A stretch of 45,212 bases of DNA from Acidimicrobiaceae bacterium (GCA_003152215.1 PLZP01000029.1:73913-119124), one strand, 5' to 3'; positions 16,405 through 26,899 are shown, numbered from the stretch's first letter. Notes: generated by a model from the letters alone, not told the origin. Program-made: numbers and translations.

Positions 16405-17502
16405 CTACTCAGCAGTGTTTAACCGGAGGATGACCTGGTTCGCGAGCAGTCGTCCTCGGGGGGCCAATGTCACACGGCCATCGCGCACCGAAACGAGGTG
16501 GCGGATTTCGTCGAGTGAGTCAAAGGCCTCTCTCGGTACGCCGCGCGACGTGCGAAGCGCGAGCGAGTCGCGTTCGAACTGTTGCGTACGATGGTCAAGC
16601 TCTTCCTCGCCCCCGAGCGGACGATTCCCGTCGCGCACCATCATGATGTAGCGATCGGGCGTGCGGACGTTCCAAAATCGTCGCCCGCGTTGGTGCGAAT
16701 GAGCGGCCGATCCAAATCCGACGTAGTCATCCTGGTCCCAGTAGACGTGATTGTGTCGACACTCGTGACCGGGCTTGGCCCAGTTCGAGATCTCTTCCCA
16801 GCGATAGCCATGCTCCTCCAACACCTCGCCCACCACGTCGTAGGCGTCGGCCGCTTCGTCTTCGTCGGGGTGTCGCAACGGGTCTTGACCGAGCGGCGTA
16901 CCGGGCTCGGGCGTCAAGACGTAACACGAGATGTGCGGCGGTGGATGCTCCAGGCTGAGCAGGTCGTTCAATGTCGCACGAACGTCGGCCAGACTCTCCG
17001 CGCGTGAACCAATGATGAGGTCCATGTTCCACGTCGCGAAGCCCGTGGCAGTGACGGCGTGCGAGACCTCTTTATGTGCCATCGTGCCGTGTCGACGTCC
17101 GAGGTCGGCGAGGACACCAGGCTGGGTCGACTGCACACCGAAACTCATCCGGTTCACTCCCCCGGCCCGGTAGGCGCGAAGTCGTTCCACGCTGGCGTCT
17201 TCGGGGTTGCACTCGACCGTCACTTCCGCATCGTCGGTTCGAGGAATCACGTCGAGGATCGCCAGGAGTTGTGCCGGCGTGAGTCGCGACGGCGTGCCAC
17301 CGCCAAAGAACACCGATGTCGCGGTCGCCAGTCCGTCCTCGCGCGCCCAGGTGATCTCCTGGATGACCGCCTCCACATAGTCCTGCATGAGATGATCGCG
17401 GTCCGAGTAGGTCGCGAAGGCGCAGTAGTCGCAGCGGTGCGCACAGAAGGGCACGTGCACGTAGACGCCGAACGACGTGGCCTCCTCAGCCATGGCTCTC
17501 AT
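16405..17502 (-). CDS. hemW: Radical SAM HemW / coproporphyrinogen III oxidase-like
   Basis: YVHVPFCAHRCDYCAFATYSD; FFGGGTPSRLTPAQL; VECNPEDA. Confidence 0.95.
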   Translation of the reverse strand: MRAMAEEATSFGVYVHVPFCAHRCDYCAFATYSDRDHLMQDYVEAVIQEITWAREDGLATATSVFFGGGTPSRLTPAQLLAILDVIPRTDDAEVTVECNPEDASVERLRAYRAGGVNRMSFGVQSTQPGVLADLGRRHGTMAHKEVSHAVTATGFATWNMDLIIGSRAESLADVRATLNDLLSLEHPPPHISCYVLTPEPGTPLGQDPLRHPDEDEAADAYDVVGEVLEEHGYRWEEISNWAKPGHECRHNHVYWDQDDYVGFGSAAHSHQRGRRFWNVRTPDRYIMMVRDGNRPLGGEEELDHRTQQFERDSLALRTSRGVPREAFDSLDEIRHLVSVRDGRVTLAPRGRLLANQVILRLNTAE

Positions 17503-18242
17503 GAACCCGCGGACGGCGCGAGTGGCGGCGTCGACCTTGACGCACGAAGACGCTTGCCGAAGTGGTCCTCAATCGCATCGAGCGCGATGGCCATCACTTC
17601 GCCCGCGCCGGCCGGCACCTCGCCGCGCAAGACACCGGCAAGGTCGCCTCCCACGATTCGTCGAATGAGCGTCAATGCGTCGCTCGACATCGACACGCCC
17701 GAACGACAGTCGCCACAGAGTGCGCCGCCCACCTGCGCGTCAAAGGCCACGAGGGGGACGTCGCGGCCGCAATTGACGCATTCGTCAACGACGGGCCCCG
17801 AGCCATCGAGCGTCAAGAGTTTGAAGTAGAAGGAGGTCGGCACCAACGTCGGGTCGAAGTAGTCGTCGTCGAGCGTGAGTAAGACCCGCGTCAGGAGGTC
17901 GAAGATCGCTTCATCGGCGACGTCATCGGAAGGTATGGCGTCCACCACCTCGACCACTGCGTAGCCCGCGTTGATCCTCGCGTACGAGGAGCGCAAGGTC
18001 GTGAGCCGCTGCGTGTGCGACACGTGGCGAGCGATGTAGAAGTCGCCTCGGGTCTTCACGAGATCGACGTTGACGTACGCGAGCGTCTCGAGATTCCCGC
18101 CCAGTCGACTGGTGGCCTTGCGAATGCCTTTCGCGAGCACCCGAACCTTGCCGTGGCTCCTCGTCCAGAGGACCACGACCCGATCGGACTCCCCGGACTT
18201 ATACGTCCGCAGGACGACGGCGTCGTCGCGAAACTCCTTCAC
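17499..18242 (-). CDS. recO: DNA repair protein RecO (GTG start proposed; provided ORF overextends 5')
   Basis: KEFRDDAVVLRTYKSGESDRVVVLWTRSHGKVRVLAKGIRK; CNCGRD / CGDCRSG Cys pairs. Confidence 0.92.
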   Translation of the reverse strand: MKEFRDDAVVLRTYKSGESDRVVVLWTRSHGKVRVLAKGIRKATSRLGGNLETLAYVNVDLVKTRGDFYIARHVSHTQRLTTLRSSYARINAGYAVVEVVDAIPSDDVADEAIFDLLTRVLLTLDDDYFDPTLVPTSFYFKLLTLDGSGPVVDECVNCGRDVPLVAFDAQVGGALCGDCRSGVSMSSDALTLIRRIVGGDLAGVLRGEVPAGAGEVMAIALDAIEDHFGKRLRASRSTPPLAPSAGS

Positions 18243-18454
18243 CGATCCGTCTCGTCGTTGGGATCGTTGAAGTGTTGTTTGCGCGGCGCGATACCCATAA
18301 AGCGGTTGAGCGCCACGCCGAGCGCGACCAACACCGCCAACACCGCCGGAATCAACAGGGGCGCGACCAGTTCGCCGTCGCCATTGGCCGCCAGCACCCA
18401 GAGCAAGACGTAGAGGAGGAAGCCGACGACGAGCATCGTCTTGGTCATGATCAT
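18239..18454 (-). CDS. Small two-TM hypothetical protein
   Basis: MIMTKTMLVVGFLLYVLLWVLAANGDGELVAPLLIPAVLAVLVALGVALNRFMG; ATGA overlap with uppS stop. Confidence 0.7.
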   Translation of the reverse strand: MIMTKTMLVVGFLLYVLLWVLAANGDGELVAPLLIPAVLAVLVALGVALNRFMGIAPRKQHFNDPNDETDR

Positions 18455-19191
18455 TTGTCGAGCCCCCCGTAACGGCGCTCGCGCTGCTGGAACTCCTCGA
18501 CCGCCTCGAAGAGATGCTCGCGACGAAAGTCCGGCCACAGGACCTCGGTGAAGACGAGCTCGGAGTAGGCCATCTCCCACAAGAGGAAGTTCGAGATTCG
18601 AAACTCACCCGAGGTGCGAATGACGAGGTCCGGGTCGGAGAGTTCAGGGTGATAGAGCCGCGAACGAATCGCCTTCTCGTCGACCTTGCTCGCGGGCACC
18701 TTGTCGGCGACCAGTCGGGCCACGGCGTCGACGATCTCGGCACGGCCGCCGTAGTTGAAGGCGATATTGAGCGTCATCACCTTGTTCTTCCGGGTCAGCT
18801 CGGATGACGCCTCCATGTTGTGGAGCACCTTTTTGGGCACGCGCCAGTCTCGACGGCCCGAGAACGTGATGCGCACACCCTGATCGTGCAGCTCGTGCGA
18901 GCGACGTTGCAACAGCCCACTGTTGAAGTTCATGAGATAGCGGACCTCGTCGACGGGTCGGCGCCAGTTCTCGGTTGAGAAGGCGTAGACGGTGAGCACC
19001 TTCACGCCGAGCGAGAGTGCGCCGTAGGTCGTGTCGAGGAGGCTCTCCTCGCCGGCGCCGTGTCCGACGGTGCGCGGGAGGCCTTGGCGCTGGGCCCAGC
19101 GGCCATTTCCGTCCATCACAATCGCGACGTGGCGAGGCACGCCGGACACGTCAATCGACGTCGGAACGGGAGTCGGACGAGGGTCGGGCAC
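18451..19191 (-). CDS. uppS: Isoprenyl transferase
   Basis: HVAIVMDGNGRWAQRQGLPRTVGHGAG; DLVIRTSGEFRISNFLLWEMAYSELVF. Confidence 0.97.
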   Translation of the reverse strand: MPDPRPTPVPTSIDVSGVPRHVAIVMDGNGRWAQRQGLPRTVGHGAGEESLLDTTYGALSLGVKVLTVYAFSTENWRRPVDEVRYLMNFNSGLLQRRSHELHDQGVRITFSGRRDWRVPKKVLHNMEASSELTRKNKVMTLNIAFNYGGRAEIVDAVARLVADKVPASKVDEKAIRSRLYHPELSDPDLVIRTSGEFRISNFLLWEMAYSELVFTEVLWPDFRREHLFEAVEEFQQRERRYGGLDK

Positions 19192-19251
19192 CTATAAAAC
19201 CTACAGGTTCCATCTCACAATCCCTCTTGTGCGAACACCTAACCTCGATAG

Positions 19252-21270
19252 GTGAAGAGTTTCGACCCTGACGAGGAGGGCGCCTACGTCGAGCCCGATC
19301 CCGACAGTGGCGTCCAACTCGACGACGACGTCGTGGCGATCGACGCTGAACGCGCTCTGGCGCTCCTCGACCTCATTACGGGTGATCTGCCCGGTGGTGG
19401 CGAGAACCGAGAGGGCCAACGCAAAATGGTCGAATCCGTCGCGGCCGCGATGTCGCGACGCCGCACGACGATTATTGAAGCGGGCACCGGCATTGGTAAG
19501 TCGCTCGCCTATCTCATTCCGGCCGTCATGTCCGGCCACCGTGTGGTTATTGCCACCGCGACGAAGAATCTCCAAGATCAGTTAGCCCAAAAAGATGCCC
19601 CGACGGTCGCGAGCCACGCGAAAGGGGTGCGCGTCGCCGTCCTCAAGGGTAAGGCGAACTACCTCTGCAAGAACCGTGCCCAGAGCGTCGGGGGCGCCGC
19701 GCAACTCAGTTTCGACGATGGGTCTGATATTCCAAGGGGAGTCGCGGAACAGATGCGCAAGATACTTCGTTGGTCGAATGAGACCGAGACGGGTGACCGC
19801 GACGAACTGCCCTTCGAGGTGGAGCAGCGCGCGTGGCGCCAACTGTCGGTAACACCCCAAGAGTGCCTGCACCGTACGAACTGCCCTCAGGGACAGAACT
19901 GCTTCGCCGAACTCGCGAAGGACCGCGCGGCAGAGTCCTCGGTGCTCATCGTCAACACCCACCTCTACGCGTCACATCTCGCCTCAGGTTCGATGCTGCT
20001 GCCGGCCCATGAGTACGTGGTCTTCGACGAGGCCCACGAGATCGTCGATATCTTCGCCTCGCTGCTCGGCACGTCACTCAACGCAACGCGACTACGTGCA
20101 CTGGCCGGCGTCGCGAGACCCATGCTCGGACCGGAGTTCAACGAGCGCGGCGTCGACCTGGTGAACGTCGCTGACCGATTCGCGGCGTCGCTGCAAATCC
20201 AGTTCGACCGCAATGAACTGACCGGACTCGACGAAGACTGCCAGCGAGAACTTGCTCGGGCCAACGAATTGGTCTTCGCGCTCGTCGAGGGTCTGCGCGC
20301 ACTCACGACGACCGGCGCCGACGAGGAGGCGCGAAAGATACGCGCGCTCGGTCCGGCGATTCATCTGAGCAACGACCTCGCGCGTGTCAACAAGGTCCGC
20401 GAAGGTGAGTTGCTGTACATTTCGAAACGTGATCGCGAGGTCGATGTTGAGATCTCGCTCGTCGACGTGGGGCCCCGACTCCAGGAAGACCTCTGGGGTT
20501 CAGTCACGGCCATCCTCACGAGCGCGACAATCCCTGACACATTGCCCAAGAGCCTTGGCCTCGACGCCACGAAGATCGAGCACTTCGACAGTCCCTTTGA
20601 CTATCAGTCGAACTCGCTGCTCTACGTACCTGATGGTTTCCCCGGGCGAAACGAGCCCGAGGCCGAGGCGTCGATCATCAAGGAGCTGATCGGACTCATC
20701 AACGCCGCCGGTGGCCGAACGCTCGCGCTCTTCACGAATCGTTCGGTGATGAACCGTGTCGCCGAAGCCGTGATGGACCAGATCGACACGACGGTGCTCG
20801 TGCAGGGCACGCTCTCACGTCAGCGCATCATTGAGGAGTTCCGCGACAACGCCGAGGCCAGCCTCTTCGCCGTCACCAGTTTCTGGCAGGGCATCGACGT
20901 GCCGGGCCACTCCTTGAGCCTCGTCACGATTGACCGTCTGCCTTTCGCCGTGCCGAACGACCCACTCGCCGAAGCGCGTCGTGCACTGTCCGATCGGCCC
21001 TTCTTTGATGTTGACCTCCCGCGCGCGACGATGCTGCTGGCCCAAGGAGTCGGACGCCTGATCCGGAATCGAAGTGACCGTGGCGTCGTGGCGGTGCTCG
21101 ACACCCGCCTCGCGGAGTCGAGTTACCGCTCAACAATGTTCAAGAAGCTGCCCCCCATGAAGCGCACCCGCGACCGCGCCCAGGTCCACGCATTCCTTCG
21201 CGAACTTCAAAGAGCCAGTCCTCGCACCGACGACGACACAGTGCCAGTACGTCGCGAGTCCGTCGAATAA
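19252..21270 (+). CDS. DinG-like ATP-dependent DNA helicase
   Basis: IIEAGTGIGKSLAYLIPAV; VVFDEAHEIVDI; four-Cys segment ECLHRTNCPQGQNCF; GVGRLIRNRSDRG. Confidence 0.95.
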   Translation: MKSFDPDEEGAYVEPDPDSGVQLDDDVVAIDAERALALLDLITGDLPGGGENREGQRKMVESVAAAMSRRRTTIIEAGTGIGKSLAYLIPAVMSGHRVVIATATKNLQDQLAQKDAPTVASHAKGVRVAVLKGKANYLCKNRAQSVGGAAQLSFDDGSDIPRGVAEQMRKILRWSNETETGDRDELPFEVEQRAWRQLSVTPQECLHRTNCPQGQNCFAELAKDRAAESSVLIVNTHLYASHLASGSMLLPAHEYVVFDEAHEIVDIFASLLGTSLNATRLRALAGVARPMLGPEFNERGVDLVNVADRFAASLQIQFDRNELTGLDEDCQRELARANELVFALVEGLRALTTTGADEEARKIRALGPAIHLSNDLARVNKVREGELLYISKRDREVDVEISLVDVGPRLQEDLWGSVTAILTSATIPDTLPKSLGLDATKIEHFDSPFDYQSNSLLYVPDGFPGRNEPEAEASIIKELIGLINAAGGRTLALFTNRSVMNRVAEAVMDQIDTTVLVQGTLSRQRIIEEFRDNAEASLFAVTSFWQGIDVPGHSLSLVTIDRLPFAVPNDPLAEARRALSDRPFFDVDLPRATMLLAQGVGRLIRNRSDRGVVAVLDTRLAESSYRSTMFKKLPPMKRTRDRAQVHAFLRELQRASPRTDDDTVPVRRESVE

Positions 21271-21308
21271 ACTAGTACTTCACTAGATATTGTCTCGTTG
21301 GAGTCGCC

Positions 21309-22247
21309 TTGCACATTGACCTCTACCTCGTACTTGGTAGCGCCGTCGTGGGACTCCTGGTCGGTTTGACGGGCATGGGCGGTGGCGCGCTGATGACCCC
21401 GATGCTCGTGTTGCTCTTTGGCATCACACCGTCGGCCGCCATTACCTCGGACCTCGTGGCCGCGCTCTTCATGAAGCCTTGCGGCGTGGCGATTCACTGG
21501 CGCCGCAAGACAATCAACAAGGACGTCGTGCGCTATCTCTGTTACGGCTCGGTGCCCGCTGCGTTTTTCGGCACGTACGTCCTCCATCTGCTGGGCCAGA
21601 GCGCCGTCGCCGAGCATCGTCTAGAGATCTTGCTCGGCTCGGCTCTCATCATTGGTGCTCTCGCGATCTTCTATCGTTCAATCTTCATCGAAGCGCCGCC
21701 CAAGGGCGCTGCACACGTACCGGTTCGACGCCTGCCCACGATTGGCATTGGCGTGGTGGGCGGCTTCATGGTCGGCCTCACGTCGGTCGGCGCCGGCTCG
21801 CTGATACTCGTCCTCTTGGTGGTGGTCTACCCGACGCTCTCCAACAAACAACTCATCGGCACTGACCTTGCCCAGTCGCTCCCCCTGACCTTCAGCGCCA
21901 CCTTGGGGACGCTGTTGTTCAATCACGTCGACTTCTCGCTGACCAGCTCGATCATCATCGGCAGCGTGCCCGCGGTAATCATCGGCTCGTTGCTCTCGTC
22001 GAAGTCCGAGGGCTACCTCCTACGCCGCGTTATCACGGGCGTCGTTCTCCTGAGCGGACTTAAGTACGTCGGTGTGGGGACGACGGCGTTGGGCATCATC
22101 GCCGGACTGATCATCGTGCTGATCACGTTCCTCACCATCCGACACTGGCGTCACGGCCAGCGAATAGTCGTGAAGGCTGACCTAGTAGCCGAACCGGTCC
22201 AGGGTGTCGTCGCGCTTCTGCCAACCTGGCTCGACGGAGACCTTTAA
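21309..22247 (+). CDS. TauE/SafE sulfite exporter family protein
   Basis: VGLLVGLTGMGGGALMTPMLVLLFG; GFMVGLTSVGAGSLIL. Confidence 0.92.
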   Translation: MHIDLYLVLGSAVVGLLVGLTGMGGGALMTPMLVLLFGITPSAAITSDLVAALFMKPCGVAIHWRRKTINKDVVRYLCYGSVPAAFFGTYVLHLLGQSAVAEHRLEILLGSALIIGALAIFYRSIFIEAPPKGAAHVPVRRLPTIGIGVVGGFMVGLTSVGAGSLILVLLVVVYPTLSNKQLIGTDLAQSLPLTFSATLGTLLFNHVDFSLTSSIIIGSVPAVIIGSLLSSKSEGYLLRRVITGVVLLSGLKYVGVGTTALGIIAGLIIVLITFLTIRHWRHGQRIVVKADLVAEPVQGVVALLPTWLDGDL

Positions 22248-23087
22248 TTCGAGGAAACAGCCTTCGGGGAGCTGTCTGCGCGCCGCAATGCCGACATCCT
22301 TCAAGAGCGCGCCGCCCTTGCCGATGACCATCCCCTTCTGGGACTCGCGTTCTACGAGAATCTCGACGAGGATGTGCGGCCACTCAAACTCAATCACGCG
22401 ACAGTGAATGGAGTGCGGAAGTTCCTGCTTCGTCTTTCGAACCAGTTGCTCGCGGACCAACTCGGCCACCCACATCGCTTCGGGCACATCGGAGACCTCG
22501 TCCTCCTCGAAGAGGAAGGGTGACTCGGGCATTGCGGTCTTCACGAAGTCGATCAATGACTGGGTACCCTCACCGGTCTTCGCCGACACTGGGAAGTACT
22601 CGACACGGTCCGCCACTTCCAACAGGTTCAGTTCCTCAGCGAGTTCGGCGACGGCGGTCGTCGCCGCGACCAACTGCGCCGCCATTGCTTCGCGACCGGA
22701 CTTGTCCATCTTGTTCACCACGACGACGGGACGCGGACCCTTGGGACTGCGGGCATTCTGCAGCATTGTGGTGAGCACGTTGCGGTCCCCGGGACCAATG
22801 GAGGAACTGGCCTCAATCACGGCCAGAATCACGTCAACGCCATCGGCCGCCGCGCGGGCGGTGTCGTTTAGCCGTCCGCCCAGCGTCGTCTTTGGCCGGT
22901 GGATACCTGGCGTGTCCACAAAGATGATCTGGACACCCTCTTCGGTGAGGATGCCGCGAATGGCGTGGCGAGTGGTGTTGGGCGACGCGGCGGTAATCGA
23001 GACCTTCGTGCCGACGACCTGATTGAGGAGCGTGGACTTGCCGACATTGGGACGACCGATGATGGCCGCGAATCCGGAGGTCGTCAT
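22182..23087 (-). CDS. era: GTPase Era
   Basis: GRPNVGKSTLLNQVVG; DTPGIH; NKMD; KH domain GMVIGKGGALLKDVGIAARRQLPEG. Confidence 0.97.
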   Translation of the reverse strand: MTTSGFAAIIGRPNVGKSTLLNQVVGTKVSITAASPNTTRHAIRGILTEEGVQIIFVDTPGIHRPKTTLGGRLNDTARAAADGVDVILAVIEASSSIGPGDRNVLTTMLQNARSPKGPRPVVVVNKMDKSGREAMAAQLVAATTAVAELAEELNLLEVADRVEYFPVSAKTGEGTQSLIDFVKTAMPESPFLFEEDEVSDVPEAMWVAELVREQLVRKTKQELPHSIHCRVIEFEWPHILVEILVERESQKGMVIGKGGALLKDVGIAARRQLPEGCFLELKVSVEPGWQKRDDTLDRFGY

Positions 23088-24367
23088 TCGGCGTCCACGA
23101 GGGGCTGGACGAGTACCTCTTCGACCCGGCGACCTTCGAGTCGCAGCACGGTTAAGCGGTAGCGATGCGTGGAGAACACCGCGCCGACCTCGGGCACACC
23201 GCCGGCTAGGTCCATCACGAGGCCACCGATGGTGTCCCAGCCGTCCTTGGGTAGCGCCAACCCGTACTCGACGTTGGCGTCGTCGATATTGAGTCGACCC
23301 GAGAGTTCCAGTCCCTGCTCGATGGTCTGTTCGTCATCGTCCTCTTCAATCGTCGGATCAGATTCGTCCGTGATCTCACCAACGAGTTCTTCGAGGATGT
23401 CCTCCAGCGTCACGAGTCCCGCCGTTCCGCCGTATTCGTCGACGACGATGTAGAGGTGGCTCTTGGATCGTCGAATCTCGGAGAGGAGCGACGCGACACG
23501 CTTCGTCTCGGGCACGAAGTTCGGCTGACCCATATGCTCGCCCAGCACTTCGTCACCGTTGCCGTTGGCGACCAGTCCGGCGAGGTGGCGCAGATTGACG
23601 ATGCCCACGACGTCGTCCACACCTTCGCCCAGTACGGGCAGACGTGACCGTCCAGATTCAACGGCGAGGTCGAGGGCTTGGCGAACGGTGGCGGTGTCGG
23701 CGATGTCGACCATATCGATGCGTGGCACCATGACTTCGCGCACAATGGTGTCGCCGAACTCGATGACGGAGTGAATGAAATTACGCTCGTCGGATTCAAT
23801 AGCCCGGTCTTCGTGCGCGACGTCGGCCATGGCGAGCACTTCGGACTCGGTCACGCGAGACGAGCGTCCGGTGGGACCAAACCAGCCGATGACCGTGTCG
23901 GCGATGGAGAGGAGGAAGGTCGAGACCCATTTGATCGGCCAGAACTTCAAAATCCTTCGCACGACCGGCGCAGCGGTCAACGCCGCCGAGTCGGGATGCT
24001 GCACCGCGTAGTTCTTTGGAATCGCCTCGAAGATGACGAAGATCACGACGACCTCGCCGACGGTTGCGACGAAGAGGCCCGCCGCGCCGAAGAGTCGTCC
24101 CGCGAGCACCCCGACCATGGTCGCCGAGACCAATTGACAGATGAGGACCAGTAGCAAGATGGTGTTCAGGAACTTTTCGGGTGACTCTGAGAGTTCGACG
24201 AGGGCCTTCGCGCCGTGGCGGCCCTGGTCGCGAAGTGAACGAGCTCGACTCTTGTTCATTCGAACCAGTGACGTCTCGGCGACGGCGAAGAACCCCGACA
24301 GGATCAAGAGCACCGCGACCGTGACACCGAGATACGTGTCACTCATCGTCCACGAAGTGGCAATCAC
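23084..24367 (-). CDS. CNNM/CorC-like transporter (HlyC/CorC family)
   Basis: DUF21 TM domain, CBS region VMVPRIDMVDI, VVDEYGGTAGLVTLEDILEELVGEI. Confidence 0.95.
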   Translation of the reverse strand: MIATSWTMSDTYLGVTVAVLLILSGFFAVAETSLVRMNKSRARSLRDQGRHGAKALVELSESPEKFLNTILLLVLICQLVSATMVGVLAGRLFGAAGLFVATVGEVVVIFVIFEAIPKNYAVQHPDSAALTAAPVVRRILKFWPIKWVSTFLLSIADTVIGWFGPTGRSSRVTESEVLAMADVAHEDRAIESDERNFIHSVIEFGDTIVREVMVPRIDMVDIADTATVRQALDLAVESGRSRLPVLGEGVDDVVGIVNLRHLAGLVANGNGDEVLGEHMGQPNFVPETKRVASLLSEIRRSKSHLYIVVDEYGGTAGLVTLEDILEELVGEITDESDPTIEEDDDEQTIEQGLELSGRLNIDDANVEYGLALPKDGWDTIGGLVMDLAGGVPEVGAVFSTHRYRLTVLRLEGRRVEEVLVQPLVDAE

Positions 24368-24870
24368 GACGGACTCTTCTGATAGTGGCGCGCCAACAAC
24401 TCACGCTCGCGGGCCTCCATCCGCTCCGCTTCCTCGTCCTCCACGTGGTCCCAACCGAGCAGGTGCAAAACTCCATGCACCACGAGGAGCGCGATCTCGT
24501 CGTTGAAGGAAACCTCGTGCTCGACTGCGTTGACGGCCGCGACGGCCGGACAGATCACGATGTCGCCAATGAGTTGAGGGATCTCGGGGAGCGGCGGCTC
24601 GCCCGGTCCGTTGCCACCGGCGTCGGGCACCCGGCCCGAGGGTTCGGGCTCGTTGTCGATGGGGAAACTCAGGACGTCGGTCGGACCTTCCTTGCCCATG
24701 AACTGTTGGTTGAGGGCCGCGATCGTGGACTCGTCCAGGAAGATCAGCGAGACCTCCGCGAGTCCGCGCACCCCCTCGTCCGTCAACGAGGCGTTGGCGA
24801 GAGCGACCCACGTTTCGAGTTCGATCGCGTGATCGTGCTGCTCGTCAGCGGCGTAAATGTCAATGGTCAT
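24364..24870 (-). CDS. ybeY: Endoribonuclease YbeY
   Basis: LNQQFMGKEGPTDVLSFPID; VVHGVLHLLGWDHVEDEEAERM. Confidence 0.95.
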   Translation of the reverse strand: MTIDIYAADEQHDHAIELETWVALANASLTDEGVRGLAEVSLIFLDESTIAALNQQFMGKEGPTDVLSFPIDNEPEPSGRVPDAGGNGPGEPPLPEIPQLIGDIVICPAVAAVNAVEHEVSFNDEIALLVVHGVLHLLGWDHVEDEEAERMEARERELLARHYQKSPS

Positions 24871-25844
24871 GAGGGAAGTTGTTCGTATGCGGCGACGATG
24901 TCCGCCACAATGCGGTGACGAACGACGTCCTTCGAGCTCAGGTGAATGAAGCTGATGCCTTCGACGTTCCAAAGGATCTTCTCGATCGTGGCGAGGCCGC
25001 TGTGCTTGCCGTTGAGGTCGACTTGGGTGACGTCGCCCGTGACAACGGCCTTGGAGTTGAAGCCAATGCGCGTGAGAAACATCTTCATCTGCTCGGGCGT
25101 CGTGTTCTGCGCTTCGTCAAGGATGATGAACGAATCGTTCAGCGTTCGCCCGCGCATGAAGGCCAGGGGCGCCACTTCGATCGTGCCGTTCGCGATCAGA
25201 CGCTGCGCGCCTTCGGGACCGACCATGTCGTAGAGGGCGTCGTAGAGCGGGCGCAGGTAGGGATCGACCTTGGCCATGAGGTCGCCGGGCAGAAAGCCCA
25301 GGTGCTCGCCCGCTTCCACGGCCGGTCGCGTCAGCACGATTCGCTGCACCTGACGACGATGCAGTGCCTGGACGGCCTGGGCGACGGCGAGGTAGCTCTT
25401 ACCCGTGCCGGCCGGTCCGATGCCAAACGTGATGATCGACGAGTCAATCGCGTCGGTGTAGCGCTTCTGTCCGGCCGTCGAGGGTCGCACCGCTTTGCCC
25501 TTGGCCCCGCGCACGACTTCGTGGCGCAGCACCTCGCTCGGGCGCAGGTCGTCCTCCACCATGTCGATGGTGCGCGAGATCTTCGCGGTGTCGAGCGCCT
25601 GGCCACTCTCGAGCACGAGGACCAATTCGTCAAAGAGGCGCAGCACCTTGGCGGCGTCCGGGCCCGACACCGAGATCTGGTTGCCCTGCACGCGGACCTT
25701 TGAGTCCGGGAAGGCCCGTTCGACGACGCGCAGGTGCTCGTCGCGGGGTCCGAGCAGTCCCGCCATCAGATGGGTGTTCGGTACGAAGGTGGTCGCCGTC
25801 AGAGCCTCTTGGGCCGGGGCATCAAAGGTCATCCTGGTGGCCAC
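24867..25844 (-). CDS. PhoH family protein
   Basis: GPAGTGKSYLAVAQAVQAL; RPAVEAGEHLGFLPGDL; FIILDEAQNTTPEQMKMFLTRIGF. Confidence 0.96.
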   Translation of the reverse strand: MATRMTFDAPAQEALTATTFVPNTHLMAGLLGPRDEHLRVVERAFPDSKVRVQGNQISVSGPDAAKVLRLFDELVLVLESGQALDTAKISRTIDMVEDDLRPSEVLRHEVVRGAKGKAVRPSTAGQKRYTDAIDSSIITFGIGPAGTGKSYLAVAQAVQALHRRQVQRIVLTRPAVEAGEHLGFLPGDLMAKVDPYLRPLYDALYDMVGPEGAQRLIANGTIEVAPLAFMRGRTLNDSFIILDEAQNTTPEQMKMFLTRIGFNSKAVVTGDVTQVDLNGKHSGLATIEKILWNVEGISFIHLSSKDVVRHRIVADIVAAYEQLPS

Positions 25845-26173
25845 TCCATTCGTCGTCCGCCGAGGACATGCAGGTGGAGGTGCGGCACGGACATCTGGGC
25901 GTCGGCCCCCACGTTGAAGACAAGACGATAGCCACTCTCGCGAACTCCCTCGAGTTCGACAACCTCTTGGGCCAGCAAGACGAGATCATCGACGATGCCG
26001 CCGTGGCTCGATGCAATTTCGTCCGCGCTCGTGATGTGTTCCTTGGGGACCACGAGCACGTGCACCGGCGCTTGGGGTGCGATGTCGTAGAACGCGTAGG
26101 CCCGTTCGCTCTGAGCAACGGGCTTGGAGGGAATCTCCCCCGCGACGATTTGGCAAAACAGGCAATCACTCAT
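25829..26173 (-). CDS. HIT family protein
   Basis: CLFCQIVAGEIPSKPV; VPHLHLHVLGGRRMEWPPG (HxHxH motif). Confidence 0.95.
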   Translation of the reverse strand: MSDCLFCQIVAGEIPSKPVAQSERAYAFYDIAPQAPVHVLVVPKEHITSADEIASSHGGIVDDLVLLAQEVVELEGVRESGYRLVFNVGADAQMSVPHLHLHVLGGRRMEWPPG

Positions 26174-26188
26174 GTGGTGCTCTCATCA

Positions 26189-26899
26189 TTACCCGATTTC
26201 GCCCGACGAAAGGGTAAATCCCCATCCACCAGCCCCGAAGGCGAGGAGCGACGCCGCGACCACCCCCGCCGTCTCGGCGCGCAGCACCGTCGGTCCGAGC
26301 GACAACTTTTGACGCGCAGTCCACTCTTCGGGCGCCCACCCGCCTTCGGGTCCAATGGCGACGGCGCGCACGTTGTCCCAATCGGCGTCGCCGTCAAAGT
26401 CCGCGACCGCAACGTTCACCGGCACGTCACGCACATGCACCGGTTCGTCGACGTGCACGAAGTGCGTGCGACGGCACTGCCCATTGGCTTCGGCGGCGAT
26501 TCGTCGCCAGCGCGCGACGATTTTCTCGCGCACCTCACCCTTGAACTTGACGACGAGCCGATCGCTCACGAGCGGTACGACGCGACTCACACCGAGTTCT
26601 GTGGCTTTCGCCACGACCCACTCGCTCCGGTCACCCTTGAGCGGCGCTAAATACAACGTCGTCTCTGGTGTGGGGGCATCAACCTCAACGGGCGTCACCC
26701 GGTGCAGTCCCACGTCCCCCACCTCACAGAGTGACCACGCTCCCTCGCCGTCGGTCACGACGATCTCCTCGCCACTGCGCGCGCGAAGGACCGTGCGCAA
26801 GTGGTGTTCGTCGTCAGAACCCAAGACCGGCATGTGGGGATCGTCGACACGGAACTGCGCGAGCGCGGCCACGCGGCGCGGCCACTCGAGGTGACTCAC
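26189..26899 (-). CDS. rsmE: 16S rRNA (uracil-1498-N3)-methyltransferase
   Basis: HHLRTVLRARSGEEIVVTDGEG; AIGPEGGWAPEE; LSLGPTVLRAETAGV. Confidence 0.93.
   Translation of the reverse strand: MSHLEWPRRVAALAQFRVDDPHMPVLGSDDEHHLRTVLRARSGEEIVVTDGEGAWSLCEVGDVGLHRVTPVEVDAPTPETTLYLAPLKGDRSEWVVAKATELGVSRVVPLVSDRLVVKFKGEVREKIVARWRRIAAEANGQCRRTHFVHVDEPVHVRDVPVNVAVADFDGDADWDNVRAVAIGPEGGWAPEEWTARQKLSLGPTVLRAETAGVVAASLLAFGAGGWGFTLSSGEIG

Noticed and set aside
18243-18743. 5' extension of the RecO ORF
   Set aside because: Overlaps uppS and a small membrane protein in another frame with low-complexity composition; RecO homology begins at the GTG at 18242
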